Source: a virus
Length of the DNA: 64,000 nt
Strand: one strand, 5' to 3'
Virus record (IMG/VR): IMGVR_UViG_3300037475_000211
Coordinates: 1 to 64,000 of that record
Part shown: one piece after another, positions 53,027 to 60,876 of the stretch
Position numbering within the stretch: the stretch's first letter is position 1
Layout of the letters: each line of letters starts with the position of its first letter
Translations under genes and position numbers: made by a program
Notes under the pieces: generated by a model
The model's input: only the letters and a program-made list of their open reading frames with translations
What the model was told of the DNA's origin: nothing
The model's database searches: none

Positions 53027-53415
53027 AAAAGATTCCTTTAAAATTAAAACCAACTTTAAATGTGGCAGGAAATGGTTTATGGTCTAGTTCAAATAAAACT
53101 ATTTCCATTTCTAAAATGGAAGTTCATTACTGGACAGATTATTGGGTTGATATTAATGATGCCCCAAAGTGGGGTGAATTAAGAGTTTTCTTCCATAAAA
53201 AAATATGGGATGTAAGTAAATTAGGTCTTATTTATACTGATACTTTATTTTTAAAAGAATTAAAGATTCATTTAAAAAAGTTAAAAATTGAAGGATATGT
53301 AGATTACTCTGAGCAAGGAATGCAAGGAAATAATTATGTTAGTTTGGATGTAGATAGACAATTTATTAATTGTTGGATGAAAAATAAATTTAAGACTGTC
53401 AAAAAGATTTATTAA
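53023..53415 (+). CDS. hypothetical protein, 130 aa
   Basis: Beta-rich start (KPTLNVAGNGLWSSSNKTIS), EVHYWTDYWVDINDA, GELRVFFHKKIWDVS, and basic end. Overlaps the Nudix gene (ATGA). No family known to me. Confidence 0.65.
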   Translation: MKKIPLKLKPTLNVAGNGLWSSSNKTISISKMEVHYWTDYWVDINDAPKWGELRVFFHKKIWDVSKLGLIYTDTLFLKELKIHLKKLKIEGYVDYSEQGMQGNNYVSLDVDRQFINCWMKNKFKTVKKIY

Positions 53416-53430
53416 GAAAGGTATTTTGAA

Positions 53431-54072
53431 ATGAAATTATATAATATTGCGTGTGCATTTATGCTTGCTACTTGTGCCCTAGCTTCAACTGGCTGTGGTC
53501 TTTTAGATAAAGGTGTCGAGAAATATGATACTTTAGTTGATAAAGACGAGAAGTGCAATCAAAAGTGGGCTGATTATGAAGGTAAGTTGCAGCGCCGCGC
53601 TGACTTGATTCCTAATCTTGTTGCCGTCGTTAAAGGTTCCGCTGCTCATGAGCACAGCACTTTAAAGGATGTAATTGAAGCTCGTGCTAGTGCAACGCAA
53701 GTTAAGCTTAGTGCTGATGATTTAACAGACCCAAAGAAAGTTGAGGCTTTCAAAGAAGCTCAAAAGGGTTTGACTGGTGCTCTTAGCAAGCTTATGAACA
53801 TTCAAGAGAGCTATCCTACGCTTGCAGCTAACGCTCAATTCCATGATCTTATGATTCAAATGGAAGGTTGTGAGAATCGTATTAGTACGGCTCGTGATGA
53901 TTATAATGCCACTGTTCAAAGCTTTAACTTAGAGCTTCGTCGTGTCTCTGGTAAGGTGATTAATCCTATTACGAATAAGGAATTTAAACCTAGAGTTTAT
54001 TTTTCTGCCGATGCTGACGCTAAGGCAGCGCCTAAGGTTTCTTTCGATCAACCGGCTATCCCAACTAAGTAA
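53431..54072 (+). CDS. lemA: LemA family lipoprotein, 213 aa
   Basis: Lipobox LASTGC (Cys22), then the LemA helical core: NQKWADYEGKLQRRADLIPN, LVAVVKGSAAHEHSTLKDVI, EARASATQVK, ESYPTLAANAQFHDL, ARDDYNATVQSFNLELR. LemA proteins often stand next to TPM-domain proteins, as here. Codons are GC-richer than in the neighbours. Probably anchored in the envelope; function in hosts is unclear. Confidence 0.9.
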   Translation: MKLYNIACAFMLATCALASTGCGLLDKGVEKYDTLVDKDEKCNQKWADYEGKLQRRADLIPNLVAVVKGSAAHEHSTLKDVIEARASATQVKLSADDLTDPKKVEAFKEAQKGLTGALSKLMNIQESYPTLAANAQFHDLMIQMEGCENRISTARDDYNATVQSFNLELRRVSGKVINPITNKEFKPRVYFSADADAKAAPKVSFDQPAIPTK

Positions 54073-54079
54073 TAAATAA

Positions 54080-54286
54080 ATGACATTATTTCTAATTGTA
54101 TTAGCTGTTATAGTATTGATCCTATCTATTCGTTATGGATTCTTTGGACTAATACTTGATATTATATTTGCCATCTTAGGTTCCAAAGGTGGTGATTCTT
54201 CTAGTTCCGATTCGTCAGGTTCATCTAATGGAAATGGATTTGGTGGAGGAGATTCTGGTGGTGGCGGAGCTTCCAGTGATTGGTAA
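54080..54286 (+). CDS. membrane peptide with Gly/Ser tail, 68 aa
   Basis: One long transmembrane helix (LIVLAVIVLILSIRYGFFGL) and a low-complexity tail ending GNGFGGGDSGGGGASSDW, like the ends of TPM proteins. It looks like a detached tail module. Located between lemA and the TPM gene. Confidence 0.65.
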   Translation: MTLFLIVLAVIVLILSIRYGFFGLILDIIFAILGSKGGDSSSSDSSGSSNGNGFGGGDSGGGGASSDW

Positions 54287-54304
54287 CTAAGAAAGATTAA
54301 ATTT

Positions 54305-55417
54305 ATGAAAAAATATATTACACTATTGATTGCCGTACTTGCTACGGTCTTTACGGCGAATGCTTTTGCATTTACTCCCCCAGATAAGCCTGCTAGTGGC
54401 TGGTATATCCTTGATCAAGCCAATAAATTAACTGAAGATCAAAAAACCAATCTCAATAAAAAGATTGATGGAATTAATAAAAATACTAAAAATGAATTTG
54501 GTGTTTTAATTATTCAGTCAATGGATGGAGATAACATTGAAGATGTTGCTCAGAATACTTTCCGAGCTTGGGGAGTTGGTAAGGCTGGATTAAATAACGG
54601 AGTACTATTAGTTATTTCTGTAGGTGATCGTAAGATGCGATTGCAAACTGGCAAAGGTGTTGAAGGTGATTTGCCAGACTTACGAGCAAAAGATATTTTA
54701 GATGAAAATCTTAAACCTTTCCTTAAGAAGGGAGATTATTATGGCGGTATTGATTCTACTATTAGTGCAGCCTCTTCTTTCTTAGAGAGTAGAGCTAATG
54801 CTCCAGTGGAAACTGTATCAAATACTTCTGGTGCAACTTCGAAAAATTCTGGAGTGGAATGGCTAATAGTATTATTGTTCTTGGGAATTTTTGGTGGAGT
54901 TGGTCTTATTTCTTGGCTTGTAAGCCGAAGTAAACGTAAACGAGAAGAAGAAAGCAATCGTCTTTATGAGTCTTCAAGAATCTTTGCGCTTCAGCAAGAA
55001 AGAGCTAGACTTCAAGAAGCTATGTTCGCAAAACCTTATCACATAGATAATAGCTTTACTTCAACCCACACTTCAAAAACTGAAATTTCAGCAACTGCCA
55101 TTGGTGTTGGTGCAGTAGCCGCCGCAGCGGGTATTGGTGGTATTGCAATAGCAACAACTGCAGTTAGTCGTGCTGCTGAAGCTAAGAAGCGTAAAGCTGC
55201 TGAAGAACGAGAGGCTGAAGCTGTTAAGCGTAAAAAGGAAGAAGAAGATGCGACGGCGCGTAGACGTAGTGAAGAAAGTTCATATTCGTCATATTCTTCT
55301 TCAGATAGTGGAAGCAGCTATAGTAGCTATGATAGTGGAAGTAGTTCCAGCTATGATAGTGGTGGAGGATTTGGTGGTGGTGACAGCGGCGGCGACGGCG
55401 GGTCTAGTGATTTCTAG
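54305..55417 (+). CDS. TPM-domain (YgcG-like) membrane protein, 370 aa
   Basis: Signal peptide about 1-22 (ends TANAFA), a TPM domain at about 30-165 (YILDQANKLTEDQKTNLNKK, EFGVLIIQSMDG, NNGVLLVISVGDRKMRLQTG, PFLKKGDYYGGID), a transmembrane helix at about 180-207, a helical charged segment (KRKREEESNRLYE), a second hydrophobic Ala/Gly stretch, and a Ser/Gly-rich end GFGGGDSGGDGGSSDF. Typical of TPM partners of LemA. Confidence 0.85.
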   Translation: MKKYITLLIAVLATVFTANAFAFTPPDKPASGWYILDQANKLTEDQKTNLNKKIDGINKNTKNEFGVLIIQSMDGDNIEDVAQNTFRAWGVGKAGLNNGVLLVISVGDRKMRLQTGKGVEGDLPDLRAKDILDENLKPFLKKGDYYGGIDSTISAASSFLESRANAPVETVSNTSGATSKNSGVEWLIVLLFLGIFGGVGLISWLVSRSKRKREEESNRLYESSRIFALQQERARLQEAMFAKPYHIDNSFTSTHTSKTEISATAIGVGAVAAAAGIGGIAIATTAVSRAAEAKKRKAAEEREAEAVKRKKEEEDATARRRSEESSYSSYSSSDSGSSYSSYDSGSSSSYDSGGGFGGGDSGGDGGSSDF

Positions 55418-55436
55418 TTTAGAAAGATTATAATAA

Positions 55437-56156
55437 ATGATAAGTGGAGTAAAGTATGTTGTTGATTCAAGCAATAGTAAAATTGCTGGTTCAAATAAAG
55501 TTGATAGTACTTATGCTTCAATTGAAGCATCATGTTCTTCAGCCTGCCCGCTGAAGCAGGGAGAATGTTACGCCCAAAATTCATTTACAGGCTTTCATGT
55601 TAGAAAATTAGATGAAGCTTCAAAAGGAAAGTCACCATTACAAATAGCAAGACAAGAGGCTGCTTCTATAAATGACTCTTATAATGGAAAGAAAATTCCA
55701 GCAGGCAGGGATTTAAGGATTCATGTATCTGGTGATTCAAGAACCATTCAAGGTACAAGATTAATTAATAAAGCTGTTGGGAATTGGAAACTTAGGGGAG
55801 GGAATGATGTTTGGACATATACTCATTCATGGAGGCATGTTCCAAGAAAAGAATGGAGCAATGTTTCTATTTTAGCTTCTGTTGATTCTATTAAAGATGT
55901 TAATGCAGCAAGAAAGCAAGGTTATGCGCCAGCCTTAATAGTAGCAGAACATATTTCAGATAAAGCTTATTCTTTACCAGAATCAAAGATAAAATGGATT
56001 CCATGTCCCAATCAGACTAAAGAAGATGTTAGTTGCTCATCATGCCGATTATGTTTTAATGCAGACAGGTTATTTCAAGGACATTATGGAATTGCCTTTG
56101 CTGCCCACGGGATTAATAAGAATAAAATTAAAAGAAGATTAGCAGTCATCCAATGA
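55437..56156 (+). CDS. GP88-like / DUF7227-like protein, 239 aa
   Basis: Two cysteine clusters: SCSSACPLKQGECYA at the start and VSCSSCRLCFNADRL near the end. Between them RIHVSGDSRTIQG, VWTYTHSWRHVPRKEW and SILASVDSIKD. This order (C-x3-C-P ... CYA, RxHVSGD, TYTH) characterises a phage/plasmid family (gp88-like) of unknown biochemical role; the cysteines might hold a metal or iron-sulfur cluster. Confidence 0.75.
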   Translation: MISGVKYVVDSSNSKIAGSNKVDSTYASIEASCSSACPLKQGECYAQNSFTGFHVRKLDEASKGKSPLQIARQEAASINDSYNGKKIPAGRDLRIHVSGDSRTIQGTRLINKAVGNWKLRGGNDVWTYTHSWRHVPRKEWSNVSILASVDSIKDVNAARKQGYAPALIVAEHISDKAYSLPESKIKWIPCPNQTKEDVSCSSCRLCFNADRLFQGHYGIAFAAHGINKNKIKRRLAVIQ

Positions 56157-56659
56157 AGTCTAAAGATACTTTTTGCAGTTACTGTGGTAATATTTTTAAT
56201 CCAAATCAAATTTATCCCAAAGTTTGTTTGAGTTGTGCCAATATAACTTATAATAATCCTTTAGCAGTTACAGCAACGGTTATTCCAGTTATAGATTATT
56301 TAAATGATAATCGTCATGGAGTCCTGGTAGTAAAAAGAAACATTGAACCTAAGAAAGGTCAATGGGCATTACCTGGAGGATTTCTTGAACAAGGAGAGTC
56401 TTGGAAAGAAGGCGCAGCAAGAGAAGTGTTTGAAGAAACAGGTTTAGATTTAAACAATAATGAATTTGGATTACTTTCTGTAGAGACTGCGTCTAATGGA
56501 AATCTAATAATATTATGTGATTGTGGTGCAATCAATTTATCTGAAATTGATTTTCATTCTAATGAAGAGGTTACTGAAATTAAAGTAATATATGAGTTCG
56601 AAGAATTAGCTTTTCCAACTCATACTGAAGCTCTGCGACTTATGTTAATGCCAGAATAA
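56153..56659 (+). CDS. Nudix hydrolase with N-terminal zinc ribbon, 168 aa
   Basis: FCSYCGNIF ... KVCLSCANI is a four-Cys ribbon, followed by YNNPLAV as in NudC-type enzymes. The Nudix box is perfect: GGFLEQGESWKEGAAREVFE then ETGLDL. Candidate substrates are NADH, ADP-ribose or capped RNA. The NAD genes elsewhere in the window support an NAD-related role, but this is inference. Overlaps the previous gene (ATGA). Confidence 0.85.
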   Translation: MKSKDTFCSYCGNIFNPNQIYPKVCLSCANITYNNPLAVTATVIPVIDYLNDNRHGVLVVKRNIEPKKGQWALPGGFLEQGESWKEGAAREVFEETGLDLNNNEFGLLSVETASNGNLIILCDCGAINLSEIDFHSNEEVTEIKVIYEFEELAFPTHTEALRLMLMPE

Positions 56660-56687
56660 TTTTTATTTTATAAATTAATTTATAACG

Positions 56688-56703
56688 TCCCATCGCATAA
56701 CGG
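56688..56703 (+). repeat. TCCCATC-N3-TAACGG motif, copy 9
   Basis: Perfect match with N3 = GCA, continuing AGTAATATAC. It lies 16 bases before the ATG at 56719. Confidence 0.75.
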
Positions 56704-56718
56704 AGTAATATACTAAGT

Positions 56719-56916
56719 ATGATTAACTTAAATCTTAAAATTGGCGATAAAGTTGTTGTAAGTGGTCGTATGCCTCCCGCTCAAGTAATTGATATTATTT
56801 ATGATCCTACTACAGATCGAACAGTAATTACTATTTTGTGGGGAAATAATGAAAAGAGTACTGTTTATGCTCATGATGAAAATAGTGTGTGGTATAAATT
56901 TACAGGTAGCAACTAA
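56719..56916 (+). CDS. KOW-like small protein, 65 aa
   Basis: SH3-barrel-like pattern: LKIGDKVVVSGRMPPAQVID, TVITILWGNNEKSTVYAHD. Close in type to small phage proteins with KOW folds. Has a motif copy as leader. Confidence 0.65.
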   Translation: MINLNLKIGDKVVVSGRMPPAQVIDIIYDPTTDRTVITILWGNNEKSTVYAHDENSVWYKFTGSN

Positions 56917-57314
56917 TGGATAATAAAAAAGTTTTAATACAATGTGCTGGAAGAACTGCTTTTGATTTAGCAATGAAAGTTGCTTTTACTTCAGAGTATG
57001 ATAAAAAAGATGAAGCACCCAGAAGGAAAGCCACTCATTATTTTGAAGACTCAGAAAAAGGGTTAGTCCTTCTTTGGTCAGAAGATAAATCAGTTAATTC
57101 AGTTAAATTGCCAGTAGCTTTAGATTGGGCTGGTGCTGCTGAATTAGCTTGGCAATGGTTAGCAGAACAACCTACAGAAAAATATCAAGACTATTGTGAT
57201 CATGATGGAAGTAATAGTGAAGGGTTTCGAGTGTATAATGAGGAATGGGGTCATGTTAAATCACACTATGCTATTATAGCAGTTCTTCCTATTTGGGCTT
57301 GGCACGGCAAGTAA
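56916..57314 (+). CDS. conserved hypothetical phage protein, 132 aa
   Basis: DLAMKVAFTSEYDKKDEAPR, ALDWAGAAELAWQWLAEQPT, ALDW/HY region and ending AVLPIWAWHGK. I recognise the pattern as a phage family without known role. Starts on the preceding stop (TAATGG). Confidence 0.7.
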   Translation: MDNKKVLIQCAGRTAFDLAMKVAFTSEYDKKDEAPRRKATHYFEDSEKGLVLLWSEDKSVNSVKLPVALDWAGAAELAWQWLAEQPTEKYQDYCDHDGSNSEGFRVYNEEWGHVKSHYAIIAVLPIWAWHGK

Positions 57315-57586
57315 TGGAAAATCCCGCAACCTGGAATAAATGTATTAAGATTTTAAATGAATCTCTTAATTATGGAAATGATATTTTACTAACTGTAGAT
57401 AAGGTTTTAGAAATATTAATTAATAATGAGTTTCTTGTGGGTGAAGATTTTGATAATAATTCAATTAGAGAAATAATTAATAAAGCTTTAATTGATTTTA
57501 AATATGAAAATGATAACCAGTGTTGTGGAAACAGTATTGGTAATAAGATCTATTTTAGACTTAAAGCTTTAGGGATTATAGATTAA
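57314..57586 (+). CDS. hypothetical protein, 90 aa
   Basis: Helical (WNKCIKILNESLNYGNDILL, VDKVLEILINNEFL) with NQCCGNSIGNKIYFRLKALG near the end. It ends 5 bases before the tRNA-like gene. The sequence RLKALG superficially recalls the tail motif but is not terminal. Confidence 0.65.
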   Translation: MENPATWNKCIKILNESLNYGNDILLTVDKVLEILINNEFLVGEDFDNNSIREIINKALIDFKYENDNQCCGNSIGNKIYFRLKALGIID

Positions 57587-57591
57587 TTTAT

Positions 57592-57707
57592 GGTGAGATG
57601 GCGGAAAGGCGTACGCGGCGGGTTTATCTAAGTATATTTAGATAGACTTGCTATACTTGGAAATATACATCTAAGTATTATAGGTTCGAATCCTATTTTC
57701 ACCACCA
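57592..57707 (+). tRNA. tRNA-like gene with extended anticodon stem and variable arm
   Basis: Acceptor GGTGAGA/TTTCACC, A73, encoded CCA, D-arm GCG/CGC, and a canonical T-arm ATAGG TTCGAAT CCTAT. In place of a 5-pair anticodon stem there is a 14-pair hairpin (GCGGGTTTATCTAA with TTAGATAGACTTGC) and a 6-base loop GTATAT. A 28-base variable region with ATACTT/AAGTAT follows. ATCTAAGTAT occurs twice, which suggests an internal duplication. No anticodon can be assigned; length 116. The coding start of the next gene directly follows CCA. Confidence 0.6.
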
Positions 57708-58004
57708 ATGAATTGTTTAATAAAACAAAGAAAAGAAAGAGAAGCTCAAAAAGAATCAGAGGTTCAAAAATTTTTTAAACTAGCCAAATTAAAATTGAGA
57801 AATGATATTAGAGATATATTAATGTCAGATCCATTTGAATGGAGTAGCTCTGGTATACCGGGGACATTTATCATTCATATTTATTCTAAGTATGCTTCTG
57901 CATTTTTTGATCAACAAAAAGATGATTGGGAATATTATATATCAAATTTAAGAGTATCAGAAGATTATTTTTTTAAATATTTAAAATTGAAAGCGTTTAT
58001 TTAG
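57708..58004 (+). CDS. small protein with LKAFI tail, 98 aa
   Basis: Starts immediately after the CCA of the tRNA-like gene. Basic helical N-terminus (RKEREAQKESEVQKFFKLAK, LRNDIRDILMSDPF), a beta-rich middle, and end FKYLKLKAFI. It has no visible ribosome site of its own, so it may be leaderless after RNA processing. Confidence 0.7.
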   Translation: MNCLIKQRKEREAQKESEVQKFFKLAKLKLRNDIRDILMSDPFEWSSSGIPGTFIIHIYSKYASAFFDQQKDDWEYYISNLRVSEDYFFKYLKLKAFI

Positions 58005-58006
58005 TT

Positions 58007-58384
58007 ATGCAAATAAAAATGTTTAAGTCTAAAATTCATCGTGCCACTTTAACTGGCGCCAATTTAGACTATGAAGGTTCCATTAAAGTTGATTCTGATT
58101 TATTAGATGCTTCTAACATTTTTGAATATGAGGCGGTTTGGATTTGGAATATTAATAACGGTAATCGTCTTATGACTTATGCTTTACGAGGCGATCCAGG
58201 TACTGGTATTATTGAATTAAATGGTAGTGCTGCACGTCTTGGTCATAAAGGAGATTTGGTTATCATTTCGACCTTTGCTGACATGACTCCTTTGGAAGCA
58301 AAGGAACACAAACCGATCGTTGTTTTGGTAGATGGATTTAATAAAGTAAAGTCTATTTTAAATAGATCAGGAGGATTAGAATGA
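58007..58384 (+). CDS. panD: aspartate 1-decarboxylase, 125 aa
   Basis: Starts MQIKMFKSKIHRATLTGANL, giving exactly the Escherichia coli numbering: Lys9, His11, the self-cleavage site Gly24-Ser25 (YEGSIKVD), Arg54, Thr57 and Tyr58. Later GTGIIELNGSAARLGHKGD and VVLVDGFN fit the family. Makes beta-alanine from aspartate for pantothenate and CoA, using a pyruvoyl group formed from Ser25. A later ATG (58019) would break the conserved numbering, so 58007 is preferred. Confidence 0.95.
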   Translation: MQIKMFKSKIHRATLTGANLDYEGSIKVDSDLLDASNIFEYEAVWIWNINNGNRLMTYALRGDPGTGIIELNGSAARLGHKGDLVIISTFADMTPLEAKEHKPIVVLVDGFNKVKSILNRSGGLE

Positions 58385-58683
58385 ATCCAAGTCCATTTCC
58401 ACAAGTTGATATGGGAGCAACAGTCTGTTATCATTCAGACAGTCATGCTTATACTGTCATTGCAGTATCATCTTCTGGCAAAAAGCTTTCCTTACAAAGA
58501 GATAATGCCAAAAGAAAAGATAATAATGGAATGTCAGAGTGTCAGGAGTATGTTTATTCTCCCAATCCTAATGGAAATATTATTCAAGTTTCCCTTAGAA
58601 AAGATTTAAAATTCAGAGTAGTTAAATCTTCAATACTTGTTTTGCTAGGTGTTCGTAAAGAATATTATGATTATTCTTTTTAA
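58381..58683 (+). CDS. conserved hypothetical phage protein, 100 aa
   Basis: MGATVCYHSDSHAYTVIAVS, SGKKLSLQRDNAKRKDNNGM, then YVYSPNPNG and the end LGVRKEYYDYSF. This arrangement is one I know from many phage genomes, without assigned function. Coupled to panD by an ATGA overlap. Confidence 0.75.
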   Translation: MNPSPFPQVDMGATVCYHSDSHAYTVIAVSSSGKKLSLQRDNAKRKDNNGMSECQEYVYSPNPNGNIIQVSLRKDLKFRVVKSSILVLLGVRKEYYDYSF

Positions 58684-58710
58684 TTGTTATATTAGCAGTT
58701 AGGAGAAGTC

Positions 58711-58920
58711 ATGCCCAAAAAGAAAACGCAAAAGAAGATTGATAAAAAAGTAAAGAAAACTATTAAAAAGAAATCTTTAATTAAAAGAATTAATGAGTAT
58801 GAGTCTTTAGAATCTAAAGGTGAAGTCTTTGATAAAGTAAAGACTGAAATAGTTATAACTGATGGTGTTGTTATTGTAAATCCAATTTATAATCCTTTTG
58901 ATGAAAATAATAAAGATTAA
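58711..58920 (+). CDS. basic small protein, 69 aa
   Basis: Lys-rich first half (PKKKTQKKIDKKVKKTIKKK), acidic and hydrophobic second half (EIVITDGVVIVNPIYNPFDE). May bind nucleic acid. Leader TAGGAGAAG. Confidence 0.65.
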   Translation: MPKKKTQKKIDKKVKKTIKKKSLIKRINEYESLESKGEVFDKVKTEIVITDGVVIVNPIYNPFDENNKD

Positions 58921-59556
58921 ATGTTAACATTATCACTATGGAAAAAAGCCGAACCTCAAAGTTCATTTCAGTTTATTGGAAATAAAATTGGAGATGGGGC
59001 AGATGGTGAAGTTTTTGAGATGGCTGGTTATGAAGATAAAGTTATAAAGGTTTCTATTATTTTTGATCATGAGTTTGAAGGAGATTTAGATTTAAAATTT
59101 AAGTATGTCTCTTTATCTAGAGTATTAGATGAGTTGCAGGTAACTTGTCCAAGTATCTGCGCGTGTGTATATGAGTATGAATGCATTGGCATATTCCAGC
59201 GGGATGTATCAATTAATAATATTAAATCGCAGCAAGATTATCTCTTACATTATTATGTGATGGAAAAATGTTATAAATTGACGGAGGATGAAAAAAAATT
59301 ATTTCATACCATCCTGTCTCACGAAGATCGTAACATCGAGAAAAATTTTTCAATTGAAATGTTGCAAGAAATATTATTTGGATTATCGAAGGGGCTTGAC
59401 TTCGATAATAAAAAGGTTACATTTTTCTACAAATCTTTGATGGAATCCCCCATCAAACATTTGGATCTGCACCCTCGTAATATTATGAAAAATAAAGACG
59501 GAGATTTCAAGCTTATAGACTTTGATCAAATAAAGTTATTTCCAGGTTTTACCTGA
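58921..59556 (+). CDS. protein kinase-like protein, 211 aa
   Basis: The glycine loop GNKIGDGADGEVFE (Gly24, Gly26, Gly29), KVIKVS with Lys43, and near the end HLDLHPRNIM (Asp182, Asn187) and LIDFDQ (Asp200, replacing DFG) form the catalytic set of small kinases. The C-terminal lobe ends soon after DFD, so it is short, and its last codons run into the antisense GIY-YIG gene, perhaps a truncation. May phosphorylate host proteins or small molecules. Confidence 0.8.
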   Translation: MLTLSLWKKAEPQSSFQFIGNKIGDGADGEVFEMAGYEDKVIKVSIIFDHEFEGDLDLKFKYVSLSRVLDELQVTCPSICACVYEYECIGIFQRDVSINNIKSQQDYLLHYYVMEKCYKLTEDEKKLFHTILSHEDRNIEKNFSIEMLQEILFGLSKGLDFDNKKVTFFYKSLMESPIKHLDLHPRNIMKNKDGDFKLIDFDQIKLFPGFT

Positions 59557-60144
59557 TTTTATATAATAAATAGTAGTACTGGTTACATTAAATCTTTTAG
59601 CCAATTCAGTTATAGTACTTCCATTATTTAATTCATCTTTAATAATTTTAACGTTTTCATTGTTTAATTTGGCAAAATGACTTTTTTCTCCAGAATGTGA
59701 AATAGATTTCAGTTTTTTAGTTTCTTCAGAATCTTTTATTCCTATATGAGAGATTGACATTTTATTTTTACTTTCTTCACTAAATTTCTTTCCCCACATA
59801 GGATGATTTTTCCCGCCAGCAGAACCACCATTACCACCAGGCTTAATGTTTAAACCATTTTCAATAGATTTATATAAAATAATATATTTAATTTCGGCAT
59901 CGTAACTATCTTTTTCTATTTGAAAAGATTGAATAACTTCTAACTCAAAATTTTCAAATCCATATTTTCTCATAGATCTATATAGTTTTGTACACTCATA
60001 TTTTCCTTTGTGATTTTTAGCCAAATTAATATGAGCCTTAAATCTTTTTGTGGGATTAATAGATTTTCCAATATAAACTTTATTGTTAATTTTATTAATT
60101 ATCTTGTATACGTAAAACATTTTTTCTTGCATTTTAATATGCAA
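59536..60144 (-). CDS. GIY-YIG homing endonuclease, 202 aa
   Basis: GIY-YIG core FYVYKIINKINNKVYIGKSI at about residues 10-29, SMRKYGFENFELEVI, an acidic helix with EIKYIILYKS, then NUMOD3-like repeats (HPMWGKKFSEESKNKMSISH) and a final helix-turn-helix (GSTITELAKRFNVTSTTIYY). Antisense and overlapping the kinase-like gene by 21 bases. A nearer start at 60120 is possible. Confidence 0.9.
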   Translation of the reverse strand: MHIKMQEKMFYVYKIINKINNKVYIGKSINPTKRFKAHINLAKNHKGKYECTKLYRSMRKYGFENFELEVIQSFQIEKDSYDAEIKYIILYKSIENGLNIKPGGNGGSAGGKNHPMWGKKFSEESKNKMSISHIGIKDSEETKKLKSISHSGEKSHFAKLNNENVKIIKDELNNGSTITELAKRFNVTSTTIYYIKSGKTWK

Positions 60145-60166
60145 AAATATTCAGATTGGAGTTTGT

Positions 60167-60478
60167 ATGAAAGTAGATATTTCTTATTTAAAAGAGTTGG
60201 TTGTTGAGCTTGAAACCTTATTATCTGAAGCTGATCTTTTGAAAGATTCAAAGTCCGGTAACTCTGAAAGGGATGAAGCTTTCAATAAAAAGTTTCTTGT
60301 CACTATGTGCAAGACAGCTGGTGTTTGTATGGGTATTACCCAAGAAGGCAGCATGTTGATTGGTGATATACAAAAAGTTATTGGGTCTAGTTTTGCTTCT
60401 CCAAAAGCAAAAGAAGATGCAATTGAAGCTCTTTTAGGAAACTTTAACAAATCAATAAAAACAACCAATAATAATTAA
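60167..60478 (+). CDS. hypothetical helical protein, 103 aa
   Basis: ISYLKELVVELETLLSEADL, then KFLVTMCKTAGVCMGITQEG and KAKEDAIEALLGNF. Helical throughout. Unknown. Followed by a gap with a CCCT-TGC-AGGG hairpin (60492-60502). Confidence 0.65.
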   Translation: MKVDISYLKELVVELETLLSEADLLKDSKSGNSERDEAFNKKFLVTMCKTAGVCMGITQEGSMLIGDIQKVIGSSFASPKAKEDAIEALLGNFNKSIKTTNNN

Positions 60479-60567
60479 TAAAATTTTAAAGCCCTTGCAG
60501 GGTGAATTGCAATGATTAAATTAATAATGATTGTTAATTTTTAGCTTTTAATAATTAGGAGATTAAA

Positions 60568-60849
60568 ATGTATTCGACAGATAAAAATGATGTGAAGCAA
60601 CTTGCGCAGCAAATTGAAAATTTAGCTCGTGAAGTTGTAGTTCGTGTTGATAATGGCGGGGATTTACTATCAGTTGCTAATGAGTTAGTACGAAATAATG
60701 CTACTTTTATCTTTACTCTTGGCGAGGTTTATGCTTTAGAGCAAACAAAAACTTTTTCCAATAAGAAATCAAAGATTAAGGTCGCAAGAAGTTCTGGTGG
60801 AAACTATCATAATCTTCGCGATAGTCGTGGGCGTTTCGCTAAAGTCTAA
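60568..60849 (+). CDS. conserved hypothetical protein with basic tail, 93 aa
   Basis: DVKQLAQQIENLAREVVVRV, ANELVRNNATFIFTLGEVYA and the end NYHNLRDSRGRFAKV. The last motif (LRDSRGRFAKV) is a typical basic anchor seen in small phage proteins. Good site AGGAGAT. Unknown role, perhaps DNA- or capsid-related. Confidence 0.7.
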   Translation: MYSTDKNDVKQLAQQIENLAREVVVRVDNGGDLLSVANELVRNNATFIFTLGEVYALEQTKTFSNKKSKIKVARSSGGNYHNLRDSRGRFAKV

Positions 60850-60876
60850 TTAAAATTTTATATAGGAGTAGAAATT

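Noticed and set aside
57565-57586. LKALG near the end of the gene at 57314 as a tail-motif member
   Set aside because: It is followed by three more residues and lacks the terminal aromatic pattern.
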